Of a stretch of 64,000 bases of DNA, positions 53,991 to 64,000 are shown one piece after another; within the stretch, counting starts at the first letter, position 1; each line of letters starts with the position of its first letter. A model generated the notes under the pieces. It was given only the letters and a program-made list of their open reading frames with translations. It was not told the origin of the DNA and made no database searches. The stretch spans positions 19,868,406-19,932,405 of the forward strand of contig JAVIAB010000049.1 in NCBI GenBank assembly GCA_032433765.1, read 5' to 3'. The position numbers and the translations under genes are program-made. The DNA comes from Megaustenia siamemsis. Lineage: Eukaryota; Mollusca; Gastropoda; Stylommatophora; Ariophantidae.

Positions 53991-54775
53991 ATATAGTTAT
54001 GGTTATTCGAAGGCCCCGGCATCACTGCAAACGAATGGATAACCATAATTGCTCAACCGCCCTTGCCAGTGGAATCATCCGAACTAACATCTCATCGAAT
54101 ATCCAAACAAAGAAAATCTGCCGCAGTTCCCACCGTAGCAAACACAGCACATGCCAATAGACATAAGGCGCATTATAGCACCGACAGTGAGTGTAACTGA
54201 ACTGTCCTTCGTCATATGATATCATCATTCATCATAAGCAATCGGAATGTATGAAACACAATCCGGATGAAACACCAAGCTCACGGTGCTACGGTATTGA
54301 CCAGCAGGGTATAATTTCAGCTACACCCGTGTGACTCTCTCTTTCCCATTCTGACCACGGTCCACGATAAAGGGAAGCATTTTTCTTTTCTTTAGCCAGG
54401 TTGGATTATTTTGTTTTGGATGTTTCATTACTAGTTAGCTATGTAGGATTACTTTTATTTACTTCCATATCTGTGTGTGCGTGTTGTTTGTTTGTTCTAA
54501 CTGAAGGCCTATTGAGCCGAAACGTCGTTCCAATCTGTGTCGTCTATCAATCCCGTACAGCTTTTACCACACCATTTTTTCTATTATTAAAACATTCTCC
54601 CTGTGCATATAGCACTAATTTCAGTATCCCCAGCAGCAAGCCGAACTTGGAATATGAGGAAACTGCAACAATGAACCATTTCGGACAGTACCTCAACGGC
54701 TCATTGCCGCATATCCGCCATATTGACCGGAAGTCCCGTTCAGTGGGTACTTACCTTAATGGATTGACTTACCGA
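53990..54775 (+). repeat. Dispersed repeat D, split by a 310-bp segment
   Basis: 53990-54300 (TATGGTTATTCGAAGGCCCC to AGCTCACGGTG) and 54620-54775 (CAGCAAGCCGAACTTGGAAT to CCGCCATATTGACCGGAAGT) are the two parts. Between them is unrelated sequence with GGCCTATTGAGCCGAAACGT, a motif whose inverted cousin occurs at 60370-60405. No clear duplication at the junctions. Confidence 0.75.
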
Positions 54776-54969
54776 GCAGTAGAGGGCGGGACAAATATTC
54801 TTAGATCAGTATCTACGTGAATGTGGAATGAAACATAAATCATTCCTTGTATTCAGAATTGTGTGCTACCAAGGACAGGGGTGAAAAATCCTCGATTGCT
54901 GATGCAGAAGAGTCCGTAAGGAGAGTATGTGATCTGAATAACATTAGGGCTGACAAGGATTGGGTAGAA
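54776..54969 (+). other. Unassigned open frame
   Basis: A frame open from about 54815 to a TAA at 54981 reads HSLYSELCATKDRGEKSSIA, DAEESVRRVCDLNNIRADKD, WVEVRK. Composition is protein-like and no repeat periodicity is present. I do not recognise it; it may be transposon debris. The SINE-A at 54970 inserted into its end. Confidence 0.3.
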
Positions 54970-55624
54970 GTAAGAAAGTAAAGTATACTGCCCAGTCAAA
55001 CCAAATGAACTATACGGAATATGGTATTAGTGTCCATAATATTTTACAGACCTTCAGCACATGATTTTTTTTTTGTGGGGGGGGGGGGGGTAATATGGGC
55101 GGTATTACGCCCGTGCCGCTTTCTTCTTCTTCTTCTTTTCTCTTTCTCACTGATACCTAAAAGGTGTCGTGGTTTATATCATTTGTCGTTCTTGTGCTGC
55201 TCGAATTGTCTGAATTAGTGATTTTCCTTTGTTGTTACATGTCTCTGTCACTGCATCTATCCATCTTCTTCTGGGTCTTCCTCTTGGTCTTTTCCCATGC
55301 ATTCTCGAGAAGAACGCCCTTGATGGTGATTGGTGAGGATTCATTCTGACCAGGTGGCCGAACCATTTAAGTTGTTGTTGTTCTATATATTCTTGGCAGG
55401 GTTTTGTTCCTACCATTTTTCTTATGGTTTCATTTGGTATTCTATCTCTTCTTGTGTTGTTTGTTACTTTTCTCAAGCATCGCATCGTGCCGCTTTACTT
55501 ACCCATTAAAAAAAAATCCGGTGCCCATTTGAGGCTGGGTGAACCTGGAAGCCGTCCATCTAGATCGAACCCGAGCTTGTCTTCTTTAGTTTGATCCACT
55601 AACCAGTGAGCTATCGCTGCTCCC
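54970..55624 (-). mobile_element. SINE-A, split by LINE-C; imperfect 11-bp target duplication
   Basis: ATTGGGTAGAA at 54959-54969 and ATTGGATAGAA at 55625-55635 flank it. 54970-55122 is the 3' part (with a G14 run at 55077-55090), 55486-55624 the head with box B (GATCGAACCCGAGC reversed). LINE-C sits between. Older than other SINE-A copies by divergence. Confidence 0.88.
55123..55485 (-). pseudogene. LINE-C tail inserted in SINE-A, 11-bp target duplication
   Basis: CGTGCCGCTTT at 55112-55122 and 55486-55496. Minus strand gives an uninterrupted 103-codon tail: MRCLRKVTNNTRRDRIPNET, IRKMVGTKPCQEYIEQQQLK, WFGHLVRMNPHQSPSRAFFS, RMHGKRPRGRPRRRWIDAVT to the stop. (GAA)n tail at the left end. Better preserved than 7300-8338. 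Confidence 0.93.
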
Positions 55625-55635
55625 ATTGGATAGAA

Positions 55636-56035
55636 ATCATCATCATGAAGTACCGGCATGCTGGCGGAGGTGATCATGTCTCTCCACAACTTTCGATCTC
55701 GACAGTTATTTATCATTTCTGTTGTTGACCTTCTGCCAAGCCATTCTCTTAAGCTGTCTGGTATTTTTTTCTCGTTGCTTCCCTCTATCTCTTCGTCCCT
55801 CAATTTTCCCAGTGGTTACAATATATTCCAGCTTTTCTCTTCTCATTACATGGCCAAAAAATTATGATTGTTTCTTCCTAATATTGGAAATTTGCTCTCT
55901 TTTTGCTTTGGCCTCTTTCAGAACGTTTTCGTTACTTTTCTTAACTGTGCATGGTATTCTCAACATTCTTCTGTAAAACCACATTTCTACGGCCTACAGT
56001 GATTTTCTTGTCTGTTATCCTATTGTCCATGCTCC
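55636..56035 (-). pseudogene. LINE-A 3' end, antisense
   Basis: ATCATCATGAAGTACCGGCA to TATCCTATTGTCCATG, complement of the LINE-A tail with small indels. Starts at the base after the SINE-A duplication. Confidence 0.88.
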
Positions 56036-56059
56036 CCTGTTTTATTTGTTGACACATTC

Positions 56060-56137
56060 TACCTACCTACCTACCTACCTACCTACCTACCTACCTACCT
56101 ACCTACCTGCCTGCCTGCCTGCCTGCCTGCCTACCTA

Positions 56138-56173
<36 letters not shown>

Positions 56174-56212
56174 GAGAGACAGACACATGTGTGTCTGTAT
56201 GTTGAAATGTTC

Positions 56213-56282
<70 letters not shown>
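56060..56282. repeat. Microsatellites (CCTA)n, (CCTG)n, (TA)n
   Basis: (ACCT)12 at 56060-56107, (GCCT)n with two ACCT units to 56172, then (TA)n at 56218-56279. Confidence 0.97.
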
Positions 56283-56286
<4 letters not shown>

Positions 56287-56305
56287 ATATGTGTGTGTTG
56301 ATGCA

Positions 56306-56574
56306 ACGTTGCGATCAGCAATAGCTTAGTGGTTAGTGAACTGGACTACAAAGGACAAGAGTTAGGGTTCGGTTTCAACCGACGGCTTCCTGGTTCACCC
56401 AGCCTTTACTGAGTACCTGAATTTTTTCTGGGAAAGTAAAGCGGCACGGGCGTAATACCGACCACATTACCAAAAAACCATATTCCGAAGGTGTGTAAAA
56501 TTTATGGTCACTAACACCATATTCCCTATACGCTACTTGGCGTGACGAGGGCACTTTACCTTTATTTTACTATA
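56306..56574 (+). mobile_element. SINE-A, full length, 10-bp target duplication
   Basis: TGTTGATGCA at 56296-56305 and 56575-56584. Box A AATAGCTTAGTGGTTAGTG, box B GGGTTCGGTTTC (mutated), body, end ACGCTACTTGGCGTGACGAG and T-rich tail. Confidence 0.9.
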
Positions 56575-56584
56575 TGTTGATGCA

Positions 56585-56799
56585 TAAGTTTATGTTGATA
56601 CATTTCCCGTACTTTTGAAATGAAAAACATTCACTCATAGACAGAAAGAGCGTTCCTGACAATCTGTTCATTACAATTATCGTGATAGACTGCTCCCCTG
56701 ACAGACTTCTGTTGTGTCCAGTACGGTTCATCTGCAAAGATTAATTTAATTAATCATTAATCATTTCCCAAGTTAATGTTGGAGGTCGCTGTTTTCTTC

Positions 56800-56838
<39 letters not shown>

Positions 56839-57615
56839 TTTTTCTTCCTTCCTTATTTACTTTTTCTTTATTTATTTCTTTCTTTTTCTCTTCCGTTCTT
56901 TCTCTCGTTCTTTCCATGTTTTGTTCTTTTTTACACTCTTTTTTCCCTTTGTTCTTTTTTCAGTCGTTCTTTCTTTCTTCCTTCCTTTCTTTCTTTATTT
57001 CTTTCTTTCTTTCTTTCTTTTATCCAGCTTCTTTTGTCGTGTATAGTCTCAGAGATAATAAATGTGTCATTCTATTGCTAGCCTTCGCTAATTTGTGTAG
57101 CTTCAATTGTTGTCATTGTGAACTTACTTAATGTCTCTTTAATTCCACCCATCTCGTTCTGGCTTCTCTAATTCGTGTATCATGATTTGTTATCGTGCCT
57201 AATTTACTTAACGTTTGTATTGATTCCATCCAAGAGTCTCTTACTGAGTTTCCCTTTCACTATGGAGCGGACATTTTCATGTAATATGCTCGAGCTGCAG
57301 GTTGACTGGGTTTCATTATCAGTCTCTGACTCCAACATGTGGTAGAGAATCATGGATATCGTATACTAAAGCACACAAAAAGAAGGAAAATTAAAGCCCA
57401 TACATTTTTGATTATACAAGAAATGGAAGAATTAAGTGGGCATGGAAGAAAGCAAAAGAAATAGTTTTGAAACACATGAAAATGAAGAAAGAATGAATAA
57501 ACATAATTCTAGCAAGACAAATACAACTTTTAGACATAGAAAGAAAACAGTCGTTTATCAATAACAGTCGTTTATCACTAATACTCGTATATTAGTTGTT
57601 TTGCTTATTTCAGTA
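56585..57615. repeat. (TTTC)n tracts at 56793-57020, otherwise unassigned
   Basis: CTTT repeats with CTTCCTTCC and TTTTTTC interruptions. The flanks 56585-56792 and 57021-57615 show no family, exon or terminal repeats. Confidence 0.8.
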
Positions 57616-58470
57616 TCATCATCAAGTACCGGGTCTACTTGCGTATGTGATCATGTCTCTCCACAACTTTCGATCTCGACAGTTATTTATCATTTCTGTT
57701 GTTGACCTTCTGCCAAGCCATTCACTTAAGCTATCTGTTATTTTTTCTCTTTGCTTCCCTCTATCTCTTCGTCCCTCAATTTTTCCAGTTGTTACAATAT
57801 ATTCCAGTTGCTCTCTTCTCATTACATGACCCAAAAATGATGATAGTTTATTCCTAATATTGGAAATTAGCTCTCTTTTTGCTTTGACCTCTCTCAGAAC
57901 ATCTTCATTACTCTTCTTAACTGTCCATGGTACTCTCAATATTCTTCTGTAAAACCACATTTCTACAGACTCCAGTGATTTTCTTGTCTGTTGTCCTATT
58001 GTCCATGATTCGTATCCATATGTTAAGACTGGCTCTACATAACATTTAAGAACTCTTTTTCTTGTTTCTATTGTCAAAAATGGATTACATAGTATCTTCC
58101 TCATTATTTGGAAAGCTGCTTTTGCCTGAGCCATTCTGCATCTCACCTCTTTTGTACATCTTCCGTCTGAGGTTAACAAAGTTCCCAAATATTTAAATTC
58201 ATTTACCTGTTTTAATATTGTTCCACTTGTCTTTATTTTGCACTGAGGTGATGTCTTTTTCTTTGTTGTTACCATTACATCTGTCTTTTTGCTATTAAGG
58301 CTGAGTCCTTTATTTTTGCTTTCTTTCACTATAATGTCCAACATTTCTTGTAACTCATTTTCACTCTTAGCGATTAAGACTGTATCATCAGCATACCTTA
58401 GATTATTTATATTATGACATCCAATTGTTATTCCAGGCATGTCCCTTATGGATCTTAAAATAATCACAGC
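57616..58470 (-). pseudogene. LINE-A with uninterrupted 281-codon ORF2 end
   Basis: Longest intact LINE frame here. From 58467: NINNLRYADDTVLIAKSENE (residues about 19-38, catalytic YADD at 25-28), KNKGLSLNSKKTDVMVTTKK, VNEFKYLGTLLTSDGRCTKE, KRVLKCYVEPVLTYGYESWT, MWFYRRILRVPWTVKKSNED, GHVMRREQLEYIVTTGKIEG, RDRGKQREKITDSL and WRDMITYASRPGT to stop. Order is RT palm end, thumb, tail. The 5' two thirds (endonuclease, fingers) are missing, so it is not autonomous. Its 5' edge abuts repeat E at 58471. Confidence 0.93.
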
Positions 58471-58690
58471 GACTCATGATTGTACAAAGAAATTACGACT
58501 GTGGTTTTCTGTTGCCTTCCGTCGGTTTGGCTCCGCTAGCCTTTGACTAAAAAGTCTCACCCACAAGGCAGTGGGGTTGTTTTACTTCGAGGTAGCCTCC
58601 CTTAGCCTTTTACTCTCCCAAGCTTACCTGCAAAGCAGCAGGGCAGACACAGGTTGTACTGTTTACTGCATACAGTAGCAAGTAAAATTA
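58471..58690 (+). repeat. Dispersed repeat E
   Basis: CATGATTGTACAAAGAAATT, TTTCTGTTGCCTTCCGTCGG, TTTGACTAAAAAGTCTCACC, AGTGGGGTTGTTTTACTTCG and ACTGTTTACTGCATACAGTA. Best preserved of three copies. Confidence 0.8.
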
Positions 58691-58724
58691 CCTGACCTGA
58701 CTATATTTCAGTATATAATCTGTA

Positions 58725-59485
58725 AATTAATATCTCTCTCTCTCTCTCTCTCATTCTCACTCTCTCTATCTCTCTCACTCTGTCTCTATCTCTCTCACCC
58801 ACTCTCTATCACTCTCTTTTTCTTTCACTCTCTTTTACTCTCTTTCCCTCTTTATCTATTTCAATTTTTCTCTTTTGCTTACTCTATCTCTCCCACATTC
58901 TCTCGCTATCTCTCACTCTCTCTATCTCTTTCAGTCTCTCTTTCACTTTATCTCTTTAAATATTTTTTCTCTTTTACTTGACCTGTCTCTCACTCTCTCT
59001 ATCTCTCTCACACTCTCTCTCTCTCTATCTCGTTCACTGTCTCTCTTGCTCACTCTCTTTGACTCTCTATATTTCTCTCAATATCTCTCTCTCTCTATCT
59101 CTTTCACGCTTTCTATATATCTATCTCACTCTCTCTCTCTATCTCTTCCACACTTTTTCTCTTACTCTCTCACTATCTCTATCTCTCCCACTCTCTCTAT
59201 CTCTCTCACTCTCTCTATCTCTCTCAGACTCTCTATCTGTCCCTCACTCTCTATCTATCCCTCACTCTCTCTCTATCTCTTTCAATCTCTCTCTCTCGTA
59301 CTCGCTCTCACTCTCTATCTCTCTCACTCTCTCTATCTCTCTCAGACTCTCTATCTATCCCTCACTCTCTATCTGTCCCTCACTCTCTCTCTCTATCTCT
59401 TTCAATCTCTCTCTCTTACTCGCTCTCACTCTCTATCTCTCTCACTCTCTCCCTCTCATTGCCTCTCTCTTCACTTCCTCCAACA
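58725..59485. repeat. CT-rich low-complexity tract
   Basis: TCTCTCTATCTCTCTCACTC mixtures with ACTCTC and CTATCTCT. A loose 32-mer pattern appears at 59200-59460. Open frames here are low-complexity Ser/Leu. Confidence 0.93.
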
Positions 59486-59694
59486 CCCCGTTAGGTGTTG
59501 AGACAGATACAATGTTCTAGTTAATGCCACCAGACTCTACTATTATCATTTGATATTGTTATCTCGATGTTATCAGTCCATCTTACTCTGGACGTCATCG
59601 TCCATCTCCTCTTTTAACATCTATCTTATTCTGTAGGACATCTTGACATTCTTTCTACATAAACAAACAGTTTCATGTTATAGTCTCTCTGTAT

Positions 59695-60255
59695 GTAGTT
59701 TAGAATTGATTCAATGTCCGATCTATCTCTCTAGAAGTGATTAAATGTCCGATCTATCTCTCTAGAAGTGATTCAATGTCCGATCTATCTCTCTAGAAGT
59801 GATTCAATGTCCGATCTATCTCTCTAGAATTGATTAAATGTCCGATCTATCTCTCTAGAATTGATTAAATGTCCGATCTATCTCTCTAGAAGTGATTCAA
59901 TGTCTGATCTATCTCTTTAGAATTGATTCAATGTCCGATCTATCTCTCTAGAATTGATTAAATGTCCGATCTATCTCTCTAGAATTGATTAAATGTCCGA
60001 TCTATCTCTCTAGAATTGATTCAATGTCCGATCCATCTCTCACGACAATGTCCGATCTATCTCTTTAGAATTGATTAAATGTCCGATTTATCTCAATAGA
60101 ATTCACTCAATGTCCAATATATCTCTCTAGAATTCATTCAATGTCCGATCTATCTCTCTAGAATTGATTCAATGCCCGATCTATCTCTCACAACAATGTC
60201 CGATCTATCTCTCTAGAATTGATTCAATGTCCGATATATCTCTCACGACATCATT
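59695..60255. repeat. 31-bp minisatellite, about 18 units
   Basis: Unit GTCCGATCTATCTCTCTAGA plus ATTGATTCAAT. Units with CACGACAAT or CACAACAAT in place of TAGAATTGATTCAAT occur at 60035, 60188 and 60240. Probably grew from the CT tract beside it. Confidence 0.95.
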
Positions 60256-60649
60256 TCTGATTCAGTCTCTTTTTGAGACTCAATCTCATCTCTGTAGCGA
60301 TCAGTGTAAATTAATTAGACAAAATCAGTATGGTAACAGCTTCATGTAGGCGAGTATAAAAAAAAAAAAGTCGAAGGACGTTTCAGCTAAGTAGACCTTC
60401 GGCTGGGACAATAATTTTAAAAGATGTACATATATTAGGATATAAACAGAAATCTAACTACATAGCGATAATATTTGTTTTGACTGTCACTATTATCATT
60501 AACTTTACAGCAGCTTTTCATCTCTATGCATCTTGATGTCTTTACCCCACAGATGAAAGCACTATCTCTATATTCTTGTCCACTCCTCTCCATATTCTAA
60601 AATATTTAGTCTATAATTCCATCTGTTTACACTCAACCCTAAAGGGGGG
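60256..60649. other. Unassigned, includes a GAAACGTC-like motif
   Basis: A10 run at 60360, then GACGTTTCAGCTAAG and CCTTCGGCTGGGAC (inverted relative to 54510-54530). No frame or family. Confidence 0.4.
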
Positions 60650-60938
60650 AAGGGGCGGCCTCGGTAGCCTAGTTGGGACAACCACCCGACTGGACTGTCA
60701 ACGTTCGGATGGCTCGTGTTCGATTCCCCCTAGAAGAAGTGTGACTTGTACTCGTGGTTGTAAAAAAAAAAAAAAACCCGCGGTCGACCCAGTCGCTGGC
60801 AGAAATGGGTACCAGGGTAGTACTCTGGGAATGTGAGTGAGGAATACCGCCTCGCATCGTGAGTTTCGATGCTTGAAGCGATACTATCCAGAAGTCTCCG
60901 AACACTTCGAGATAGGCGCCCGAGCACATATGGGTGTA
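60650..60938 (+). mobile_element. SINE-C, best head
   Basis: GGCCTCGGTAGCCTAGTTGG (box A), TGTTCGATTCCCCC (box B), TGACTTGTACTCGTGGTTGT, A14, CGACCCAGTCGCTGGCAGAA, GGTACCAGGGTAGTACTCTG, CCTCGCATCGTGAGTTTCGA and GAGCACATATGGGTG. The usual GGACTC..TACTTTACC end is missing, replaced by inverted 31-bp repeat sequence. Confidence 0.88.
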
Positions 60939-60980
60939 GAGAGATATATCGGACATTGTCGTGAGAGATAGATCATGAAG
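60939..60980 (-). repeat. Inverted fragment of the 31-bp minisatellite
   Basis: GAGAGATATATCGGACATTG then TCGTGAGAGATAGATC is the complement of ATCTCTCACGACAATGTCCG at 60030-60055. It is 700 bases from, and opposite to, the main array. Confidence 0.85.
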
Positions 60981-60984
60981 AAAA

Positions 60985-62115
60985 GACGTGAGAGATCTGG
61001 CTAGAAACAAAGATTCTTTCAGTTGGACTGTGGTGAATGCAACGTTCTGTGGGAGATCTGGCTAGAGGCAAAGATTCTTTCAGTTGGACTGTGGTGAATG
61101 CAACGTTCTGTGGGAGATCTGGCTAGAGACAAAGATTCTTTCAGTTGGACTGTGGTGAATGCAACGTTCTGTGGGAGATCTGGCTAGAGACAAAGACTCT
61201 TTCAGTTGGACTGTGGTGAATGCAACGTTCTGTGGGAGATCTGGTTAGAGACAAAGATTCTTTCAGTTGGACTGTGGTGAATGCAACGTTCTGTGGAAGA
61301 TCTGGCTAGAGGCAAAGATTCTTTCAGTTGGACTGTGGTGAATGCAACGTTCTGTGTGAGATCTGGTTAGAGACAAAGATTCTTTCAGTTGGACTGTGGT
61401 GAATGCAACTTTCTGTGTGAGATCTGGTTAGAGACAAAGATTCTTTCAGTTGGACTGTGGTGATTGCAACGTTCTGTGGGAGATCTGGCTAGAGATCTAG
61501 ATGGATTCAGATGGGCTGTGGTGAGTGCAACGTTCTGTGGGAGATCTGGCTAGAGACAAAGATTCTTTCAGTTGGACTGTGGTGATGCAACGTTCTGTGG
61601 GAGATCTGGCTAGAGACAAAGATTCTTTCAGTTGGACTGTGGTGAATGCAACGTTCTGTGTGAGATCTGGTTAGAGACAAAGATTCTTTCAGTTGGACTG
61701 TGGTGATTGCAACGTTCTGTGGGAGATCTGGCTAGAGATCTAGATGGATTCAGATGGGCTGTGGTGAGTGCAACGTTCTGTGGGAGATCTGGCTAGAGAC
61801 AAAGATTCTTTCAGTTGGACTGTGGTGATGCAACGTTCTGTGGGAGATCTGGCTAGAGACAAAGATTCTTTCAGTTGGACTGTGGTGATTGCAACGTTCT
61901 GTGGGAGATCTGGCTAGAGACAAAGATTCTTTCAGTTGGACTGTGGTGATTGCAACGTTCTGTGGGATATCTGGCTAGAGATCTAGACGGATTCAGATGG
62001 GCTGTGGTGAGTGCAACGTTCTGTGGGAGATCTGGCTAGAGACAAAGATTCTTTCAGTTGGACTGTTGTGATTGCAACGTTCTGTGGGAGATCTGGCTAG
62101 AGACAGATTTCCGAT
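60985..62115. repeat. 61-bp minisatellite, about 18 units
   Basis: Unit GGGAGATCTGGCTAGAGACA, AAGATTCTTTCAGTTGGACT, GTGGTGAATGCAACGTTCTG, T. Three units carry ATCTAGATGGATTCAGATGGG in place of the middle part and recur about every 250 bases, a higher-order pattern of four units. No open frame. Confidence 0.95.
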
Positions 62116-62427
62116 CGGCTGTGGTAAGTGCAACATTATGCAACTGACATGCGATCTGGTGATGATGAGGATGCTGGTGAGGATAATCATGAATCCATGG
62201 GCGCAGCCATTTTGTGCGTGCTACGTCATCATAATGGCTCATCGTGTGTCCCAAGACCGACGACATGCGCTAATCTTGCGATCTGTTGTTTGGTGTGCAA
62301 CGGGGATAATCTGACGACGAATTGTGTTTTGTATGTTCGGAGTTGGAGTTAAACACGATGTCCTAACATCATCAAGCGCTATACATTTAAATACTATGAC
62401 GATCATCATTTTCAGGAGGACGTGAAC
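62116..62427. promoter_or_regulatory. GC-richer unique stretch, promoter-like
   Basis: GCAGCCATTTTGTGCG, GCTACGTCATCATAATGGC (CRE-like TACGTCA) and several CG dinucleotides. A plus frame (62128-62352) is unassigned. No TATA box or splice donor found. Confidence 0.25.
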
Positions 62428-62840
62428 TTCCGGGCAATATGGTCGATAGGCGGCAGAAACGATTGAAGGCTATGTCTGAAAAGTGTTCCTTCTTGCAGTT
62501 TCCTCATATTCCAAATCCGGCTTGTTGCAGGAGCTACTGAGTTAAGTGCTCTGTGCACACCGTGAGCTGTGTGTTTCATCCGTTTTGATCATGTTCCGAT
62601 ATTCCAATTGTTTACGATGAATGATGATATCGTATGACAGGGAACAGTTGGCCGTGTTCACTTTCTGTGCGGTTTCGCCTTATGTCTTTTGGCGTGTGCT
62701 GAGACTGCTATGATGGGGACTACAGCTACCTTTCTTTGTTTGGGAGATGAGTTAGTAATTCGGATGATTCCACTGGCACGGGCGGTTGAGCAATTATGGA
62801 TTTTAATTCGTTTGCAGTGATACCGGGGCCTTCCATAACC
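62428..62840 (-). repeat. Dispersed repeat D, inverted
   Basis: GAACTTCCGGGCAATATGGT to AGTGATACCGGGGCCTTCCA, same blocks as 23770-24210, closest to the copy at 29275-29580 in the TCATCCGTTTTGATCATGTT region. Confidence 0.82.
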
Positions 62841-62857
62841 AAATTACCAAATAACTC

Positions 62858-62908
62858 ATGCGTGCTACGACGCTGATTCAAATCTCGTACTTTAACTTTA
62901 ATTCACAT
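62858..62908 (+). repeat. SINE-C extreme 3' end
   Basis: CATGCGTGCTACGACGCTGA and TTCAAATCTCGTACTTTAAC match the last 45 bases of SINE-C (25035-25085), followed by TTTACC repeats. Confidence 0.6.
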
Positions 62909-62957
62909 TTACTTTACCTTTACCTTTACTTTATTTAATATAAAACTCGTTATAATA

Positions 62958-63222
62958 TAATTTCCAATATTAGGAAGAAACAATCATCATTTATTTTGCC
63001 TTGTAATGAGAAATGAACAGCTGGAATATATTGTAACAACTTGGAAAATAGAGGAACGAAGAGATAGAGGGAAGCAAAGAGAGAAAATACCAGACAGCTT
63101 AAGAGAATGGCTTGGCAGAAGGTCTACAACAGAAATGATAAAGAACTGTCGAGATCTAAAGTTGCGGAGAGACATGATCACCTACGCCAGTAGGCCCGTA
63201 CTTGATGATGATGATAACCTTT
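62958..63222 (+). pseudogene. LINE-A 3' end, short
   Basis: From TTTCCAATATTAGGAAGAAA: MRNEQLEYIVTTWKIEERRD, RGKQREKIPDSLREWLGRRS, TTEMIKNCRDLKLRRDMITY to CCCGTACTTGATGATGATG. 5'-truncated. Confidence 0.9.
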
Positions 63223-63840
63223 ACTTTACATTTACCTTTATACTCAATCCGGGGAAAATTGTTTCAAATGCTCCTCACTGACTTCCACACGCATACACCC
63301 AATCTCCGCCTCCAAACAGAACAAATCCCCCACCATCCACCCTCTCCCCCCCCCCCCCCCCGCCGCGGGGGCCCTCCCCCAATAAAAAAAAAAAACTAGT
63401 TATAAAACATCACATTACCCCAAACACAACTGTTCCAACTTCCTCCCCCCGGAACATGTATAAAAAACAAAAAACAGCTACACATAATTTCACTTCACAA
63501 TTTCTCTAAACAACCCCCCCCCCCCCCACCCACACACACACACACACACAAAACAAAAAAACATAACCGACTTCTTTGATCAGGGCAGAAACACAGAAAT
63601 GGTAATGCTAACGGGGACTGGTGAATAACTTTCACAATTAAATGAAGTTCATGACGTAGACTTCACAATCAGCACAACCGGAAATTAAACCAGCCGGCAC
63701 GCATTGCCCCATGGAAGTCAACCAATGAAACGACAGGTGAAATAAGCAATCGGAAATGCGACTCGTTTATCAAGAAAGGGAAGTAATTAATATTATTCTT
63801 ATTTAAGCTCGTGTTTGAGGCAAAGTGAAATTATATCCAT

Positions 63841-63905
<65 letters not shown>
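63223..63905. repeat. Homopolymer and dinucleotide runs around unique sequence
   Basis: C15 near 63346-63360, A10 near 63386, C14 near 63513-63526, (CA)n at 63530-63552, (TA)n at 63845-63904. The unique part 63560-63840 shows no gene or repeat signal. Confidence 0.8.
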
Positions 63906-64000
63906 GCTGCTATAGCTCAGTGGTTAGTGAACTGAACTACAAAGGACAAGAGGTAGGGTTCGATCCCAACCGAAGGCTTCCGGGTTCACCCGGCCTTAAG
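63906..64000 (+). mobile_element. SINE-A head, cut by window edge
   Basis: GCTATAGCTCAGTGGTTAGT (box A), GTAGGGTTCGATCCCAACCG (box B), GGGTTCACCCGGCCTTAAG at the edge. Inserted next to a (TA)n run, as is the copy at 56306. Confidence 0.88.

Noticed and set aside
58875..59520. 180-208-codon Ser/Leu ORFs
   Set aside because: CT low-complexity tract translated.

Overview
This is eukaryotic, intron-bearing and extremely repeat-rich DNA. The mix of tRNA-derived SINEs, many degraded LINE families and dozens of minisatellites suggests a mollusc, perhaps a gastropod; that assignment is inference, since nothing in the window proves the taxon. No bacterial genes, operons, rRNA, intact tRNA genes or CRISPR arrays were seen.

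The only cellular gene I can support is on the minus strand in the left 18.8 kb. It is LIPT2, the mitochondrial lipoyl(octanoyl) transferase that moves octanoyl groups from acyl carrier protein to lipoate-dependent proteins. Four small coding exons (18685-18762, 11167-11295, 4507-4645, 762-877) together encode about 154 residues with LipB-family motifs. The C-terminal part lies beyond the left edge of the window. The exon 1/2 and exon 3/4 joins are in phase. The exon 2/3 join is not in phase if the best-looking donor is used. Introns of 7.4, 6.5 and 3.6 kb are packed with repeats. A LINE duplicated the exon 1 donor site when it inserted, and a SINE sits within 30 bp of the exon 4 donor.

Mobile elements: (i) a 2.6-kb hAT DNA transposon at 13224-15822 with 14-bp perfect inverted ends and an 8-bp target duplication, carrying a frameshifted transposase; (ii) fragments of about ten non-LTR retrotransposon families, named here LINE-A to LINE-J, mostly 3' ends with the C-terminal GHVxR-type tail, a few with the reverse transcriptase ADD box and two with RNase H; (iii) three tRNA-derived SINE families (A, B, C), several SINE-A copies having clear target duplications; (iv) dispersed repeats D, E, F and G of unknown class. 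Many elements are nested, and the insertion order can be read from the duplications. Family letters are local labels only.

Tandem repeats cover about one third of the window. The main units are 36, 56, 50, 32, 12, 26 (two unrelated families), 75, 81, 15-16, 19-20, 24, 60, 69, 17/51, 31 and 61 bp. The largest is a 5.6-kb array (35245-40865) whose every unit carries a consensus 5' splice site, CAGGTAAG. Arrays with a period divisible by three make long open frames that are probably not genes. From 18.8 kb to the right edge no cellular gene could be recognised. That part is a mosaic of satellites and transposon debris, with a few short unassigned stretches noted below.
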